NCBI GenBank assembly: GCA_963775275.1
Contig: CAVZII010000005.1
Coordinates: 1,922,001 to 1,986,000 of the forward strand
Origin: JANWHQ01 sp963775275
Lineage (GTDB): Bacteria; Pseudomonadota; Alphaproteobacteria; Caulobacterales; Caulobacteraceae
Direction of reading: 5' to 3'
Length of the DNA stretch: 64,000 nucleotides
Program-made: the position numbers and the translations under genes
Notes under the pieces: generated by a model
Told to the model about the DNA's origin: nothing
Databases searched by the model: none
What the model saw: only the letters and a program-made list of their open reading frames with translations
In this document: positions 14,701 to 23,474 of the stretch, one piece after another
Layout: each line of letters starts with the position of its first letter
How positions within the stretch are numbered: position 1 is the first letter of the stretch

Positions 14701-16992
14701 ATGCGCCGACGCCATTTCATCGCCACCCTGCCGCTCGCAGCCGCCTCGCCGGCCCTGGCCCAGGACTCGCCCCGGCCCGCCCGCCCGCCTCACGGCGGCG
14801 ACGCCGAGGGCTGGGCCAAGCTCGAGGCCGCGCCGGTCACCGCCCTGGCCTCCGCGCCATCCAGGAACGTGCTCGTCACGGGGACGGCCACGATCTCGAG
14901 CTTCGGCCGCGCCGAGAGCGGCGTGACGCGCTTGGTGCGCTTCTCCGGCGAGACGGTGCTGGTCCACGACCGCGCGCGGCTGTTCGTGCCCAACAGCGGC
15001 AACAACCTCCTGACCGCCGCCGGCGACGTGCTGACCGCCGTCTGCCAGGGCGGCGAGTCCTGGATCGTTGCGGACTACCAGCCGGCCGGCATCGTAACCA
15101 AGGTCGACCGGCGCAACTCCCATGGCCCCTTGCCCTACCGCTACGCCATCGGCTCGGGGGCCGACACCCAGGCGCCGGACTTCGCCGTCGACGGCGCCTA
15201 CGAGCGCACCAAGGTCCTGATGAGGTCGACCTTCCTGATCGACCCGGGCGACACGCCCGAGCTCGGCCTCTTCATCGCCGACGGCACGCCCGCCGCGCCG
15301 ACGCCTTGGCGCGAGCCCTATCCCGGCGCCTTCATCTACGGCTGGCCGCGCGACGCCACCGGCCGCTGGGGCGCTCAGATGGGGCCAGGCTTCCGTGACA
15401 GCCAGTGGCTTGGCCGCAACGCCCAGATCAGCTTCGCCATCGCCGGCGAGCCGACGCCCGCCTCGCGCCCCGGCGCCCTGGTGTTCGGGATCTGCCCCGA
15501 CGGCATGCAGACTCCCGTCGACCGCGGCTGGTTCGGCCCGCGCGGCGGCTTCGTCCTGTCCGGAAGGGCGCTGGAAGGCGCCATCAAGGCCGGCCGGGTC
15601 TCCTACCCCTGGGCGCCGCGCGAGCGCCAGCGCAAGTATCATCCCGTGCCCGGCCTGAACTGGCGCGACTACGCCGACGACGCGACCTTGACCCTGATCG
15701 CCAGCGACACCTCGGACAACAAGGTCCTGTCGGTGCGGCGCGCCGACGACCTCTCCCGCGGCGCCGCCTTCGACTACCTGGCCGCCACCGACGAGCTCCG
15801 CCTGGGCCGGGTGGCCGGCGGCGCCTTCCGGGCCGGCTGGAGCTGGTCCGCCGCGGGCGACCAGACGCCCGCCGCCGACCGCGGATCGAGCCTCGGCGCC
15901 CCGGACCGGCGGGTGCGGACGGTCTACGCCGACACCCTGAACGTCAGCCGGGCGACGCGGGGCCCCGCCGCCGCCTTCAGGTCCGAAGCGCCCGAGCCTT
16001 CGGGCGAGCTCGTCAGCCTCAGCGCCGCCCATGCCGGCGAGGGCTTCAGCTTCCTCAGGGCCAGCGCGGGGACGGGCGATCACGCGCACGAGGCGGTCCG
16101 CATCGACGCGGACGGCCAGGCGCGGCTCGCCGGCGGCGTCCTCGGCCAGGGCCGGGGCGTGGGCGCCTACATGGAGTGGGCCGACGGCAATCCGGCCGGC
16201 GAGGACCGCGTCGGCTGGACGGTAGTGCTGGAAGACGGCCGCATCCGCCGCGCCCGCTCCTCTGATCCGCCGCACGCCGTGGCCGGCGTCGTCACCGCCC
16301 GCGCCAGCGTCATCGCCGACGCCGCCTGGAGCCACTGGCAGGGCAAGCACCTGACCGACGACTTCGGGCGTCCCCTGACCCGTCCGGTCGAGTACGTGCG
16401 CTGGAGCGCGCCGGTGCTCGAGACCCAGCCCGTCCACGGCGCTCGCTCCTTCAAGGAGCGCGTGCGCCGTCCCCGCCGCGAGCTCGTCGAGCTGACCGAG
16501 GACGCGCCCCAGCTGGAAGAGGTCGACGGCCGCTGGATCCGGCGCAAGGTCCAGACCTGCCGCGTCGTCGAGCGGCCGGTGGTGCGCACCGTCGCCCTCC
16601 ACGCCGAGGACGGCTCGCCGGCGCTGGACGACTGCGGCGCGCCGGCCGCCGCCGAGGTCCCGGTGTTCGAGGACGTCGAGATCGAGCGGCTGGAGCGGTT
16701 CGAGCAGGACACGCCGGTCGAGCTCGGCCTGGTCAGCCACTGCTATCCCGTCCATGCCGTTCCGGCCGGCCTCGTCGCGCCGCCGCAGGCGGAACGCATC
16801 GTGGTGCGCGAGAAGGTGCTGAACCCCGACTACGACCCTGCCCGCGGCTATCGCCCGCGCGAGGCGCGTCCGGAGTGGGACGTGGTCGCCTTCGCCGGAC
16901 CCGATCGCATCCTCAAGGGGGAGCCTGTGGGCGAGCGTTGGATCCGCGTCCGCGAGATCTCGCCGCAGGTCGAGGAGTGGCTGGTGCGCTGA
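14701..16992 (+). CDS. Secreted protein with Peptidase_G2 (autoproteolytic tail-spike type) domain
   Basis: A 763-residue protein with a Tat- or Sec-type signal (RRRHFIATLPLAAASPALAQ). The N-terminal two thirds are beta-rich without a family I recognise. Residues about 390-620 match the Peptidase_G2/IMC autoproteolytic domain of phage appendage proteins: VGAYMEWADGNPAGEDRVGW, VVLEDGRIRRA, VAGVVTARASVIADAAWSHW and GKHLTDDFGRPLTR. In phages this domain acts as an intramolecular chaperone that cuts itself off after trimerisation. The C-terminal ~150 residues are rich in charged residues. There are no phage structural neighbours; it sits alone after the Mo operon. A signal peptide on such a protein is unusual and suggests a cell-surface or secreted fibre. 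Self-cleavage is inferred from the family. Confidence 0.7.
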   Translation: MRRRHFIATLPLAAASPALAQDSPRPARPPHGGDAEGWAKLEAAPVTALASAPSRNVLVTGTATISSFGRAESGVTRLVRFSGETVLVHDRARLFVPNSGNNLLTAAGDVLTAVCQGGESWIVADYQPAGIVTKVDRRNSHGPLPYRYAIGSGADTQAPDFAVDGAYERTKVLMRSTFLIDPGDTPELGLFIADGTPAAPTPWREPYPGAFIYGWPRDATGRWGAQMGPGFRDSQWLGRNAQISFAIAGEPTPASRPGALVFGICPDGMQTPVDRGWFGPRGGFVLSGRALEGAIKAGRVSYPWAPRERQRKYHPVPGLNWRDYADDATLTLIASDTSDNKVLSVRRADDLSRGAAFDYLAATDELRLGRVAGGAFRAGWSWSAAGDQTPAADRGSSLGAPDRRVRTVYADTLNVSRATRGPAAAFRSEAPEPSGELVSLSAAHAGEGFSFLRASAGTGDHAHEAVRIDADGQARLAGGVLGQGRGVGAYMEWADGNPAGEDRVGWTVVLEDGRIRRARSSDPPHAVAGVVTARASVIADAAWSHWQGKHLTDDFGRPLTRPVEYVRWSAPVLETQPVHGARSFKERVRRPRRELVELTEDAPQLEEVDGRWIRRKVQTCRVVERPVVRTVALHAEDGSPALDDCGAPAAAEVPVFEDVEIERLERFEQDTPVELGLVSHCYPVHAVPAGLVAPPQAERIVVREKVLNPDYDPARGYRPREARPEWDVVAFAGPDRILKGEPVGERWIRVREISPQVEEWLVR

Positions 16993-17015
16993 ACCCTGCT
17001 CGGGTGGGAAAAGGC

Positions 17016-17045
17016 GGGCGGGCCGCAGGGGACTGCGGTCCGCCC
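17016..17045 (+). terminator. Hairpin after the Peptidase_G2 gene
   Basis: GGGCGGGCCGCA (17016-17027) pairs with TGCGGTCCGCCC (17034-17045) with one G-T wobble and a 6-base loop. There is no T-run, so intrinsic termination is uncertain. The rest of the gap to 17260 contains an AT-richer patch around 17080-17115 that may hold the promoter of the next gene. Confidence 0.4.
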
Positions 17046-17260
17046 GGAGCGTCTTCCATGGCTCGAGGTCTATCAGAGGTTGATTGTGTCCGGGGTGTTA
17101 ACTCTACCTATGAGACAGTATGTCGCGCCCCCGCGCCGCCCAGCCGACGCTCCAAGGACTGATCCCCCGCATGGCGTTTGATTCCACAACGAAGGCGCGT
17201 TCATAGTCGCAGGGGCGCCCTGTCGGGCGTCCTTGGACAACAGGGTGGGAACGAACCGGG

Positions 17261-18469
17261 ATGGCTTCTTCGAAGAGCGGGCTTTCGGCCGCGCGCCTCG
17301 GGCGCATGCACGGCGTGGTGCAGGACTATGTGGACCGCGGCGAGGTCGCCGGCGCCATCACCCTGATCGAGCGGCGCGGCGAGACGCACGTCGACGTGGT
17401 CGGGCTGCAGGACCGCGAGCGCGGCATTCCCCTCAGGCGCGACAGCATCTTCCGTATCGCCTCCATGTCCAAGCCGATCACGGCCGTCGCGGCGATGATC
17501 CTGGTCGAGGAGGGCAAGCTGCGCCTGGACGAACCGGTCGACCGGCTCCTGCCCGAGCTTGCCGACCGCAAGGTGCTGAAGTCGATCGACGCGCCGCTCG
17601 ACGAGGTCGTCTCCGCCCATCGCGCGGTCACCCTGCGCGACCTGCTCACCTTCCGCCTGGGCTTCGGCATGGCTCTCGGGCCCACGGAGACCCCGATCCA
17701 GAAGGCGATCGCCGAGGCCCAGATCATGAGCCTTCGCCCGCCGCCGCCGCACGCGCCGGACGAGTGGATCAAGCGCCTGGGCGCCCTTCCCCTGATGCAC
17801 CAGCCGGGCGAGCGCTGGCTCTATCACACCGGCTCGGACGTCCTGGGCGTGCTGATCGCCCGCGCCGCGGACATGCCGTTCGAGGCCTTCCTGAAGGCCC
17901 GCATCTTCGAGCCTCTGGGCATGAAGGACACCGGCTTCTTCGTGCCGGCCGACAAGCGCGAGCGCCTGACCAGCTGCTATGCGGTCGATCCCGCCACCGG
18001 CCAGCTCGAGCTGCACGACGACGCCCAGGACAGCCACTGGGCCAATCCGCCGGTCTTTCCCGCCGGCGGCGGCGGCATGGTGTCGACCGTGGACGACTAC
18101 CTCGCCTTCGGCCGGATGATGCTGAACAATGGCATGGCCGGACGCGAGCGGATCCTGTCGCGCCCCACGGTCCTGGCCATGACCACCGATCAGCTCACGG
18201 CCGAGCAGAAGGCGGCTTCGGCCTTCTTCCCCGGGTTCTGGGACAGCCGCGGCTGGGGCTTCGGCGTCTCGGTCGTCACCCACCGCTCGGGCGTCGGCAT
18301 GAGCCCGGGCCGCTTCGGCTGGGACGGCGCCTTCGGCACCAGCTGGAACTCCGATCCCGCCGAGGAGATGGTGGCGATCCTGATGATCCAGCGCATGGGC
18401 TTCGGCCCCGCGCCGGCCAGCCTGAACTCGGACTTCTGGACCCTGGCCTACCAGACCATCGACGACTGA
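17261..18469 (+). CDS. Serine hydrolase of the class C beta-lactamase/esterase VIII family
   Basis: A 402-residue protein with the penicillin-binding fold. The nucleophile motif S68-M-S-K71 (FRIASMSKPITAVAAM) is followed by the second motif at YHTGSDVLGVLI, where the usual Y-x-N is Y-x-T as in many family VIII esterases. A GWDGAFGTSW segment lies in the third-motif region. Such enzymes hydrolyse short-chain esters or D-amino-acid peptides rather than true beta-lactams. No signal peptide is visible, so the enzyme appears cytoplasmic, which favours esterase activity. It is monocistronic, with intergenic DNA on both sides; the downstream neighbour is convergent. Confidence 0.82.
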   Translation: MASSKSGLSAARLGRMHGVVQDYVDRGEVAGAITLIERRGETHVDVVGLQDRERGIPLRRDSIFRIASMSKPITAVAAMILVEEGKLRLDEPVDRLLPELADRKVLKSIDAPLDEVVSAHRAVTLRDLLTFRLGFGMALGPTETPIQKAIAEAQIMSLRPPPPHAPDEWIKRLGALPLMHQPGERWLYHTGSDVLGVLIARAADMPFEAFLKARIFEPLGMKDTGFFVPADKRERLTSCYAVDPATGQLELHDDAQDSHWANPPVFPAGGGGMVSTVDDYLAFGRMMLNNGMAGRERILSRPTVLAMTTDQLTAEQKAASAFFPGFWDSRGWGFGVSVVTHRSGVGMSPGRFGWDGAFGTSWNSDPAEEMVAILMIQRMGFGPAPASLNSDFWTLAYQTIDD

Positions 18470-18575
18470 CTGCTCCTGTTGGGAGGCGGTTGGGTTCAGG
18501 GCGGCGGCCCGGTCGTGTCGTTCGCGTTCTTCGTGGCCCATCCTGCGGCCTCGAAATGCGTCCGCCGTGCGGGGC

Positions 18576-18866
18576 TCACCGCTGCGCGTTCTCCTCGTCG
18601 TAGACGAAGTCCACCAGATAGACGTTCTCGCCCGGCCCGTGCTTGGCGGTCTTCAAGAGGTCCACGACCCCGAGGAATCCCGACCGGCGGGCGAGCTCGG
18701 GGGTGATGTCCTGCATGCCGATCTGGCGGATGGACGTCACCTCGACATGTCCCGGGCCCAGGGCGTAGCGGCCGCCGACCTTCACGTGCGGCCGTCGCCA
18801 GATGCGCACGGAGCAGGTGATCTCCCCACGCATGATCGGCTCGCGCAGGCGCTTGGTGAATATCAT
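18576..18866 (-). CDS. Small ASCH-domain protein
   Basis: A 96-residue protein starting MIFTKRLREPIMRGEITCSV, followed by RIWRRPHVKVGGRYALGPGH and ending LLKTAKHGPGENVYLVDFVY. This pattern matches short ASCH/PUA-like proteins, whose beta barrel is thought to bind RNA or modified nucleosides. Conserved K and R residues near the N-terminus (FTKRLREPI) are typical of ASCH nucleic-acid contacts. It is encoded alone, convergent with the serine hydrolase. The gap 18867-19070 upstream holds no other gene. Its cellular role is unknown. Confidence 0.65.
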   Translation of the reverse strand: MIFTKRLREPIMRGEITCSVRIWRRPHVKVGGRYALGPGHVEVTSIRQIGMQDITPELARRSGFLGVVDLLKTAKHGPGENVYLVDFVYDEENAQR

Positions 18867-19070
18867 GGCGTGATCCCGACGACGTTCCGCGCAGGGCCGG
18901 AACCTCTTGCACGAGGGCCTCCGGAAGGCGGAAATAGACCCCCCGGGCGGCGGCGCTGTCCAGCCGGAAGGGCGGGCAGGCCTGCGGCCGGCCTGTCGGC
19001 GGGCTGAACGTGACCCCGTCCGGGCGGTGTGGCCGATGACCGGTCGCGGAGCTGGTGGGCGAGAGTGTCG

Positions 19071-20363
19071 ATGGCGATGGCTGGTGCGCCGGACCGAACC
19101 TTTGTGAAGGCCGGGCGGCGGGCGTTAAAGGACGGCGACATCGCTGCGGCCGAGCGCTCCTTCGACCAGGCCTTGGCGGCGTCGCCCAGGGACGCCGAAG
19201 CCCTTGCCGGCCTCGCTGTGATCCGCGAGCGCACGGGCGATCTGGAGGGCGCCCTGACGCTGCTGCGGCGCGCGCGCGAGTCCTCGCCGCGCGACGGGCG
19301 CCTCGTCCAGCTCATCGTGGCGAACCTCGACCGTCAGGCCGAGGCCTGGGCCGAGCATCTGCCGACCCGGTCCAGGCACGAGGCGCTCGCTCGCATCGCC
19401 TTGCGCGGGGGGCGCGCGGACAAGGCGGCCCAACACCTGAGGGCCGTCGTCGCCGAGGATCCGACGCCGAAGAACCGGCTCCTGCTGGCCGGGATCGAGC
19501 ATGCGCCCCTTCGCGGACCGCTCCGCAGGCCCTCCATCTGGCCGCCGCGGGCCGAGCTGTTCCAGGACTTCGAGGCCCTGGTCCGGCGCTTCGTTCTGGC
19601 CGATCTCGAGTCGGGGCTCGGGCTGCTGACCAGCCGCTCGCGCGTCGTCACCATGGGCTCGTGCTTCGCCAACCGGGTCGCCGAGCGGCTGCAGGCGAGG
19701 GGCTTGGACGTCTTCTATCGGCGCTTCCAGGAGGACATCAACACCACCTACGCCAACCTGTGCATGCTCGACTGGATCGCAGGGGAGAAAGACGCCAACA
19801 CCGCCAAGCTCGAGGACTTCTTCGGCGCGCACGAGCGGCTCGCCTTCGAGGATCACCTGCGCGCGTGCGAGCTCTACATCTTCTCCCTGGGCGCGGCGCC
19901 CTGCTTCTTCGACCCGGAAACCGGCGGCTTCATCCTGGCCCTGGGCGGTCCGGGCGAAGGCATGGCCCTGGCCGGATCGGCCGACTTCAGGACGACCTCG
20001 GTGGACGAGAACACCGGCAACCTGCGCCGGATCATCGCCCGCGTCCGCGCCCTCAGCCCCCGGGCCGAGATCGTGCTCACCGTCTCGCCCGTGGCGCTGA
20101 AGGGCACCTATGAGTTCGGCTCGGCGGTGGTGGCCGACTGCATCTCCAAGAGCATCATGCGTCTGGCCGTCCAGCCGCTGGTGGACGAGGGCGCGCACTA
20201 CTGGCCGTCCTTCGAGATCGTCCGCTGGCTGGGCGGCCACGTCTGGCGCGAGGGCCTCGAGCCCTGGTCCCGCGAGGACGGCAACACCCGTCACGTCTCA
20301 CTGTGGCTTCAGGACCTGATCATCCGCCTGTTCATCGAGTACTTCGGCGACGGCTCGCTCTAA
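19071..20363 (+). CDS. TPR-GSCFA domain protein
   Basis: The product (430 residues from the ATG at 19071; a GTG at 19029 would add 14) has N-terminal TPR-like helical repeats (AGRRALKDGDIAAAERSFDQ, ALAGLAVIRERTGDLEGAL). A GSCFA domain follows from about residue 185, named for its signature, here TMGSCFANRVAERLQARGL. GSCFA is a subgroup of the SGNH-hydrolase clan, with esterase activity expected but rarely shown. Later blocks are AHERLAFEDHLRACELYIFS and VLTVSPVALKGTYEFGSAVV. The gene begins a surface-carbohydrate-like cluster: its stop overlaps, tail to tail, that of the convergent sulfotransferase gene by four bases. The substrate, perhaps an acylated glycan, is unknown. Confidence 0.75.
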   Translation: MAMAGAPDRTFVKAGRRALKDGDIAAAERSFDQALAASPRDAEALAGLAVIRERTGDLEGALTLLRRARESSPRDGRLVQLIVANLDRQAEAWAEHLPTRSRHEALARIALRGGRADKAAQHLRAVVAEDPTPKNRLLLAGIEHAPLRGPLRRPSIWPPRAELFQDFEALVRRFVLADLESGLGLLTSRSRVVTMGSCFANRVAERLQARGLDVFYRRFQEDINTTYANLCMLDWIAGEKDANTAKLEDFFGAHERLAFEDHLRACELYIFSLGAAPCFFDPETGGFILALGGPGEGMALAGSADFRTTSVDENTGNLRRIIARVRALSPRAEIVLTVSPVALKGTYEFGSAVVADCISKSIMRLAVQPLVDEGAHYWPSFEIVRWLGGHVWREGLEPWSREDGNTRHVSLWLQDLIIRLFIEYFGDGSL

Positions 20364-21310
20364 CGCCCCGCGGGCATGTCATAGCCCAGGGCGCCGAGGT
20401 TGATCCCGGCCATCCGGCTCGTCCGCGCGTTGCTCTCGGCGTAGCGGCCGTCGCAGAAGGCCGCCACCTTGCGTCTGAGCGCGGCCTCGCTCCTCGAGGC
20501 CAGGGTCGCCGGCATGACCCGCCCCAGGGCCTGCACCCACTGCTTCACGCCCGTGGCGCCCGCCAGCGGCCAGATCGGAGCCGGATTGACGTCGGAGCGG
20601 AAGAACCAGCGGTTCACCGTCCGGTCGAGCGCCAGGGCCGGCCCCAGCGCGCCAGGGTTCATCCGCTCGTCGAAGGGCAGGTCGTCCCCGAACCCCGGCT
20701 TGGCGTCCGCGTCGGCGAAGTCAAGGATGGCCTGCACGAAGGCCTTCGGCGTGCGGCCGAGCTGCTCGCACGGCAGGACCAGCACGCGCTCGGCCCCGAA
20801 CAGCTCCCGATAGGCTTCGATCAGCCGGTCATATCTGAAATAGGCCGCGTCGAAGTGGGGAATCCGGGCGTGGCGGTAGGTCGGCGGATCGAGGAAGGAT
20901 TCCAGCTTCAGTACGCCCCCGGCCTTCACGTACTGCCGGTAGGTCGACAGGATGATGTCGCGCTGCTCGCGGATGACGATCAGGACGCGCCCTTCAGGGA
21001 ACACCTCGGCCAGCCGCCCGGCGATCTCCTTGCTGTCGTAGCCGCCGGCGAAGGGGTGACCCGACAGCCGTTCGTAGCTGACGACGGGGACCTGGCTGCG
21101 CCGGCGCGCCCGCAACATGATGTCCTGGAACTGGTCACGGAACGGCTCGGCGCGAAAGTCCAGCGGGTGCGCGGAGATCAGCGCGTTGATCGGGTCGGCC
21201 AGCGACTTGCGCTCCCACCTCAGCCCGCTGCCCCGCGCCGAGAACAGCCGGGTCTGCAGCCAGGTCGACGCCGTCTTGTGATAGCCGATGTGCAGCAGCG
21301 GCGGCTTCAC
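20360..21310 (-). CDS. Sulfotransferase family protein
   Basis: A 316-residue protein with a GTG start at 21310, two bases after the stop of the upstream dioxygenase-like gene. It begins PPLLHIGYHKTASTWLQTRL, the 5'-phosphosulfate-binding loop, with the K-T-A-S-T version of the K/R-x-G-S-T signature. Residues RDIILSTYRQYVK form the 3'-phosphate-binding motif (R-D-x-x-x-S-x-Y). The family transfers sulfate from PAPS to hydroxyls of glycans or small molecules. It is translationally coupled to the PhyH-like gene, implying a joint role. A second sulfotransferase-like gene lies divergently at 22328. No PAPS synthesis genes are in the window. Confidence 0.82.
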   Translation of the reverse strand: MKPPLLHIGYHKTASTWLQTRLFSARGSGLRWERKSLADPINALISAHPLDFRAEPFRDQFQDIMLRARRRSQVPVVSYERLSGHPFAGGYDSKEIAGRLAEVFPEGRVLIVIREQRDIILSTYRQYVKAGGVLKLESFLDPPTYRHARIPHFDAAYFRYDRLIEAYRELFGAERVLVLPCEQLGRTPKAFVQAILDFADADAKPGFGDDLPFDERMNPGALGPALALDRTVNRWFFRSDVNPAPIWPLAGATGVKQWVQALGRVMPATLASRSEAALRRKVAAFCDGRYAESNARTSRMAGINLGALGYDMPAGR

Positions 21311-21312
21311 GG

Positions 21313-22200
21313 TCAGACGTGGCGCGCCCCGATCAGGGCGTCCCAGCTCTCTTCGCCCGTGGGCCTCAGCTGGGGCATCAGTCGGGGCCGCTTGCCGTCG
21401 CCCTCGAACCTGGGCAGGACGAAGCTGGTCGGCAGGACATAGTGCAGGATCAGCAGGTCCCGCTTGGGCTTGCCCGCCCCCGCCGGCCGCCCGCCGTAGT
21501 GGAAGCAGCGCGTGGTGTCGCACAGCGCCGCGGTTCCCGGCGGGCCGATGCTCGACCATGTCCCGCCCGGGCCGGCGATCTCCTCGATCGTCTCGTCCGT
21601 CACCCGTCCTCCGCGGTAGTCCAGCGCCGCCATCACCTGCTCCGACAGATCCGCGCGCAGGGCGGTGAAGGGTCCGCAGTCCTCGTCGACCTGTGAGAGG
21701 TGGACGAACACCTTGACCTGGGTCACGTCCGCCGGGTCGACATGGAACATGTGGGTCGTACCGGGCAGGAAGTCCGCGGCGCCGGCGCGGGTTGCGTCGA
21801 TCTGCAGCAGGATCGGGAAGGCCCCGAGATAGCGGCAGACGGGCCCCAGGACCTCGTCGGACTGCGCCAGCCGCATCGCCGCGCCGTCGGGCGCGAAGTC
21901 GGTCCCGTTCAGCAGGTAGTCGACGCTGCCCTTGCCCCGGTGCGCCGACCCGTCCCGCGCCGCGATCAGCCCATAGGCTTCCTCGCGCACGGCCTCGAAG
22001 CCCTCCAGCGTCAAGGCGCCATAGCCGGCGTCGCGGTCGATCGGGCCGGGGCCGGTGAAGCGCTCAGCAAGGCGCCTGCGCGCGGCCATGGCCTCGGCCT
22101 TCAGAGCCGCGGTCTGGGCGTGCAGCGCCAGCCGCTCGGCGCGGTTGCCCGTGCGATAGACGCCGATGCGGTCGAGCAGTTCTGGTTCGGCGATGGACAC
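21313..22200 (-). CDS. Phytanoyl-CoA dioxygenase (PhyH)-like Fe(II)/2-oxoglutarate oxygenase
   Basis: A 295-residue protein with the metal-binding facial triad of the PhyH-type double-stranded beta-helix: H153-V-D155 in THMFHVDPADVTQVKVFV and the distal H234 in TTRCFHYGGRP, followed by R238 as probable 2-oxoglutarate anchor. Members hydroxylate lipids, amino acids or natural products. The family is not further resolved here. It is the first gene of a two-gene unit with a sulfotransferase (2-base gap), so hydroxylation followed by sulfation of the same substrate is an attractive idea. The 127-base gap upstream is a divergent promoter region shared with the second sulfotransferase. Confidence 0.72.
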   Translation of the reverse strand: MSIAEPELLDRIGVYRTGNRAERLALHAQTAALKAEAMAARRRLAERFTGPGPIDRDAGYGALTLEGFEAVREEAYGLIAARDGSAHRGKGSVDYLLNGTDFAPDGAAMRLAQSDEVLGPVCRYLGAFPILLQIDATRAGAADFLPGTTHMFHVDPADVTQVKVFVHLSQVDEDCGPFTALRADLSEQVMAALDYRGGRVTDETIEEIAGPGGTWSSIGPPGTAALCDTTRCFHYGGRPAGAGKPKRDLLILHYVLPTSFVLPRFEGDGKRPRLMPQLRPTGEESWDALIGARHV

Positions 22201-22327
22201 GGCGGCCTCGTACTTCCCGTCATCCTAGGATCGTGGTGCTGTTTGCGGAAGGTGCTTCCCCTGCGGCCCGAAACCGCTGCTGTCTCGGCATTGGCGCCCC
22301 GCGCCCAAATCCGTCAAAACAGCGTCG

Positions 22328-23341
22328 ATGCAATTCACGTCCCTCGAGCCCCTGGACGCCGACCCCGACGACGCCTGGGACGTCGTCTCGCAGCATCGTC
22401 GCCGGTTCCTGGTCAAGATCGACCAGCCGTTGCTGCTGATCTCCCAGATCCAGCGCTCCGGCGGCTCGCTGCTGTCCCAGCTCCTGGATGGGCACAGCCA
22501 GCTCCACGTGCATCCCTCCGAGCTGCAGTTCAGCCCCAAGAAGTGGGCCTGGCCCCAGCTGGACCTTGCGGCCGAGCCGGGGGCCATCTTCGACGGCCTC
22601 GCCGAGAGCAAGCCGCCGCTGCACGCGGCGGGCGGATACCGAAAGCTCAGCGCCGCAGGCCGGCAGGTCACGCCGGACGAAGTCGTCCTGCCCTTCATCT
22701 TCCTGCCCCGCCTCCAGAAGGACCTGTTCGTCCGGATCGTCCGGCGCGAGTCCCGGCGCGAGGTGCTGGACGCCTACGCCACCTCCTACTTCAACGCCTG
22801 GCTCGACTATCAGGGGCTCTACCGCCAAGGCGCGCGCTACTGGGCCGCGTTCCGGGGCGGCTTCTTCGGTCGGCCGGGCGCCTTCGACGCTTACCTGGCC
22901 GACTACCCCGACGGCCAGGCCGTCAGCACCGTGCGCGACCCGGTCAGCTGGTACGCCTCGGCCCGCCGCCACCGGGCGGTCTGGGCCGATCCCGCCCAGG
23001 CGGCCGCCGCCTGGGTCGAGGCCAACCAGATCATCCTGGCTGACGTCCGCCGCTATCCCGCCTCCGCGACCCTGGTCCGCTACGAGGACGTGGTCGGACG
23101 GGCAGAGGCGAGCATGTCCACGCTCGCCGCGCGGCTGGGCCTGGCCTTCGAGCCATCGATGCTCAGGCCGACCTTCAATGGCATGGACATCGCCTCGAAC
23201 TCCTCCTTCGGGGCCAAGCACGGGCTGGACGCCTCCGCGCTCGACCGCTCGGGGGATCTGCAGGACGAGGACATCCGCATCGTCCGCCGCCTCGCCCAAG
23301 ACCTCCACGACGAGATGTGCGCCGCAGCCCTGAAGCCCTGA
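22328..23341 (+). CDS. Sulfotransferase family protein
   Basis: A 337-residue protein. The PAPS-binding region is LLISQIQRSGGSLLSQLLDG (residues ~36-55), with an R-S-G-G-S version of the P-loop-like signature. The 3'-phosphate motif is in STVRDPVSWYASARRHR (R-D-P-x-S-W-Y). A conserved LVRYEDVVGR segment occurs in the C-terminal part, as in Sulfotransfer_3-type enzymes. It differs in sequence from the neighbouring sulfotransferase, so the two are not a recent duplication. It is divergent from the PhyH/sulfotransferase pair and belongs to the same putative surface or metabolite-modification cluster. Confidence 0.78.
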   Translation: MQFTSLEPLDADPDDAWDVVSQHRRRFLVKIDQPLLLISQIQRSGGSLLSQLLDGHSQLHVHPSELQFSPKKWAWPQLDLAAEPGAIFDGLAESKPPLHAAGGYRKLSAAGRQVTPDEVVLPFIFLPRLQKDLFVRIVRRESRREVLDAYATSYFNAWLDYQGLYRQGARYWAAFRGGFFGRPGAFDAYLADYPDGQAVSTVRDPVSWYASARRHRAVWADPAQAAAAWVEANQIILADVRRYPASATLVRYEDVVGRAEASMSTLAARLGLAFEPSMLRPTFNGMDIASNSSFGAKHGLDASALDRSGDLQDEDIRIVRRLAQDLHDEMCAAALKP

Positions 23342-23367
23342 TCGCGCGGGCGCGTGGGCCCGCGCGA
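23342..23367. terminator. Perfect hairpin between convergent genes
   Basis: TCGCGCGGGC (23342-23351) and GCCCGCGCGA (23358-23367) form a perfect 10-bp stem with a 6-base loop immediately after the sulfotransferase stop. No T-tract follows. It probably acts as a transcript end or 3' stabiliser. Confidence 0.5.
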
Positions 23368-23474
23368 AGGGCGTCCTGAAGCGTTGTCCGGCCCCCCGCC
23401 CGACCGAAGGCCGGCCGGAGGACGAACTTTGCGGATACCGGTTCGCCGCTGGAAAGCGCGACAATTCAAGAACT

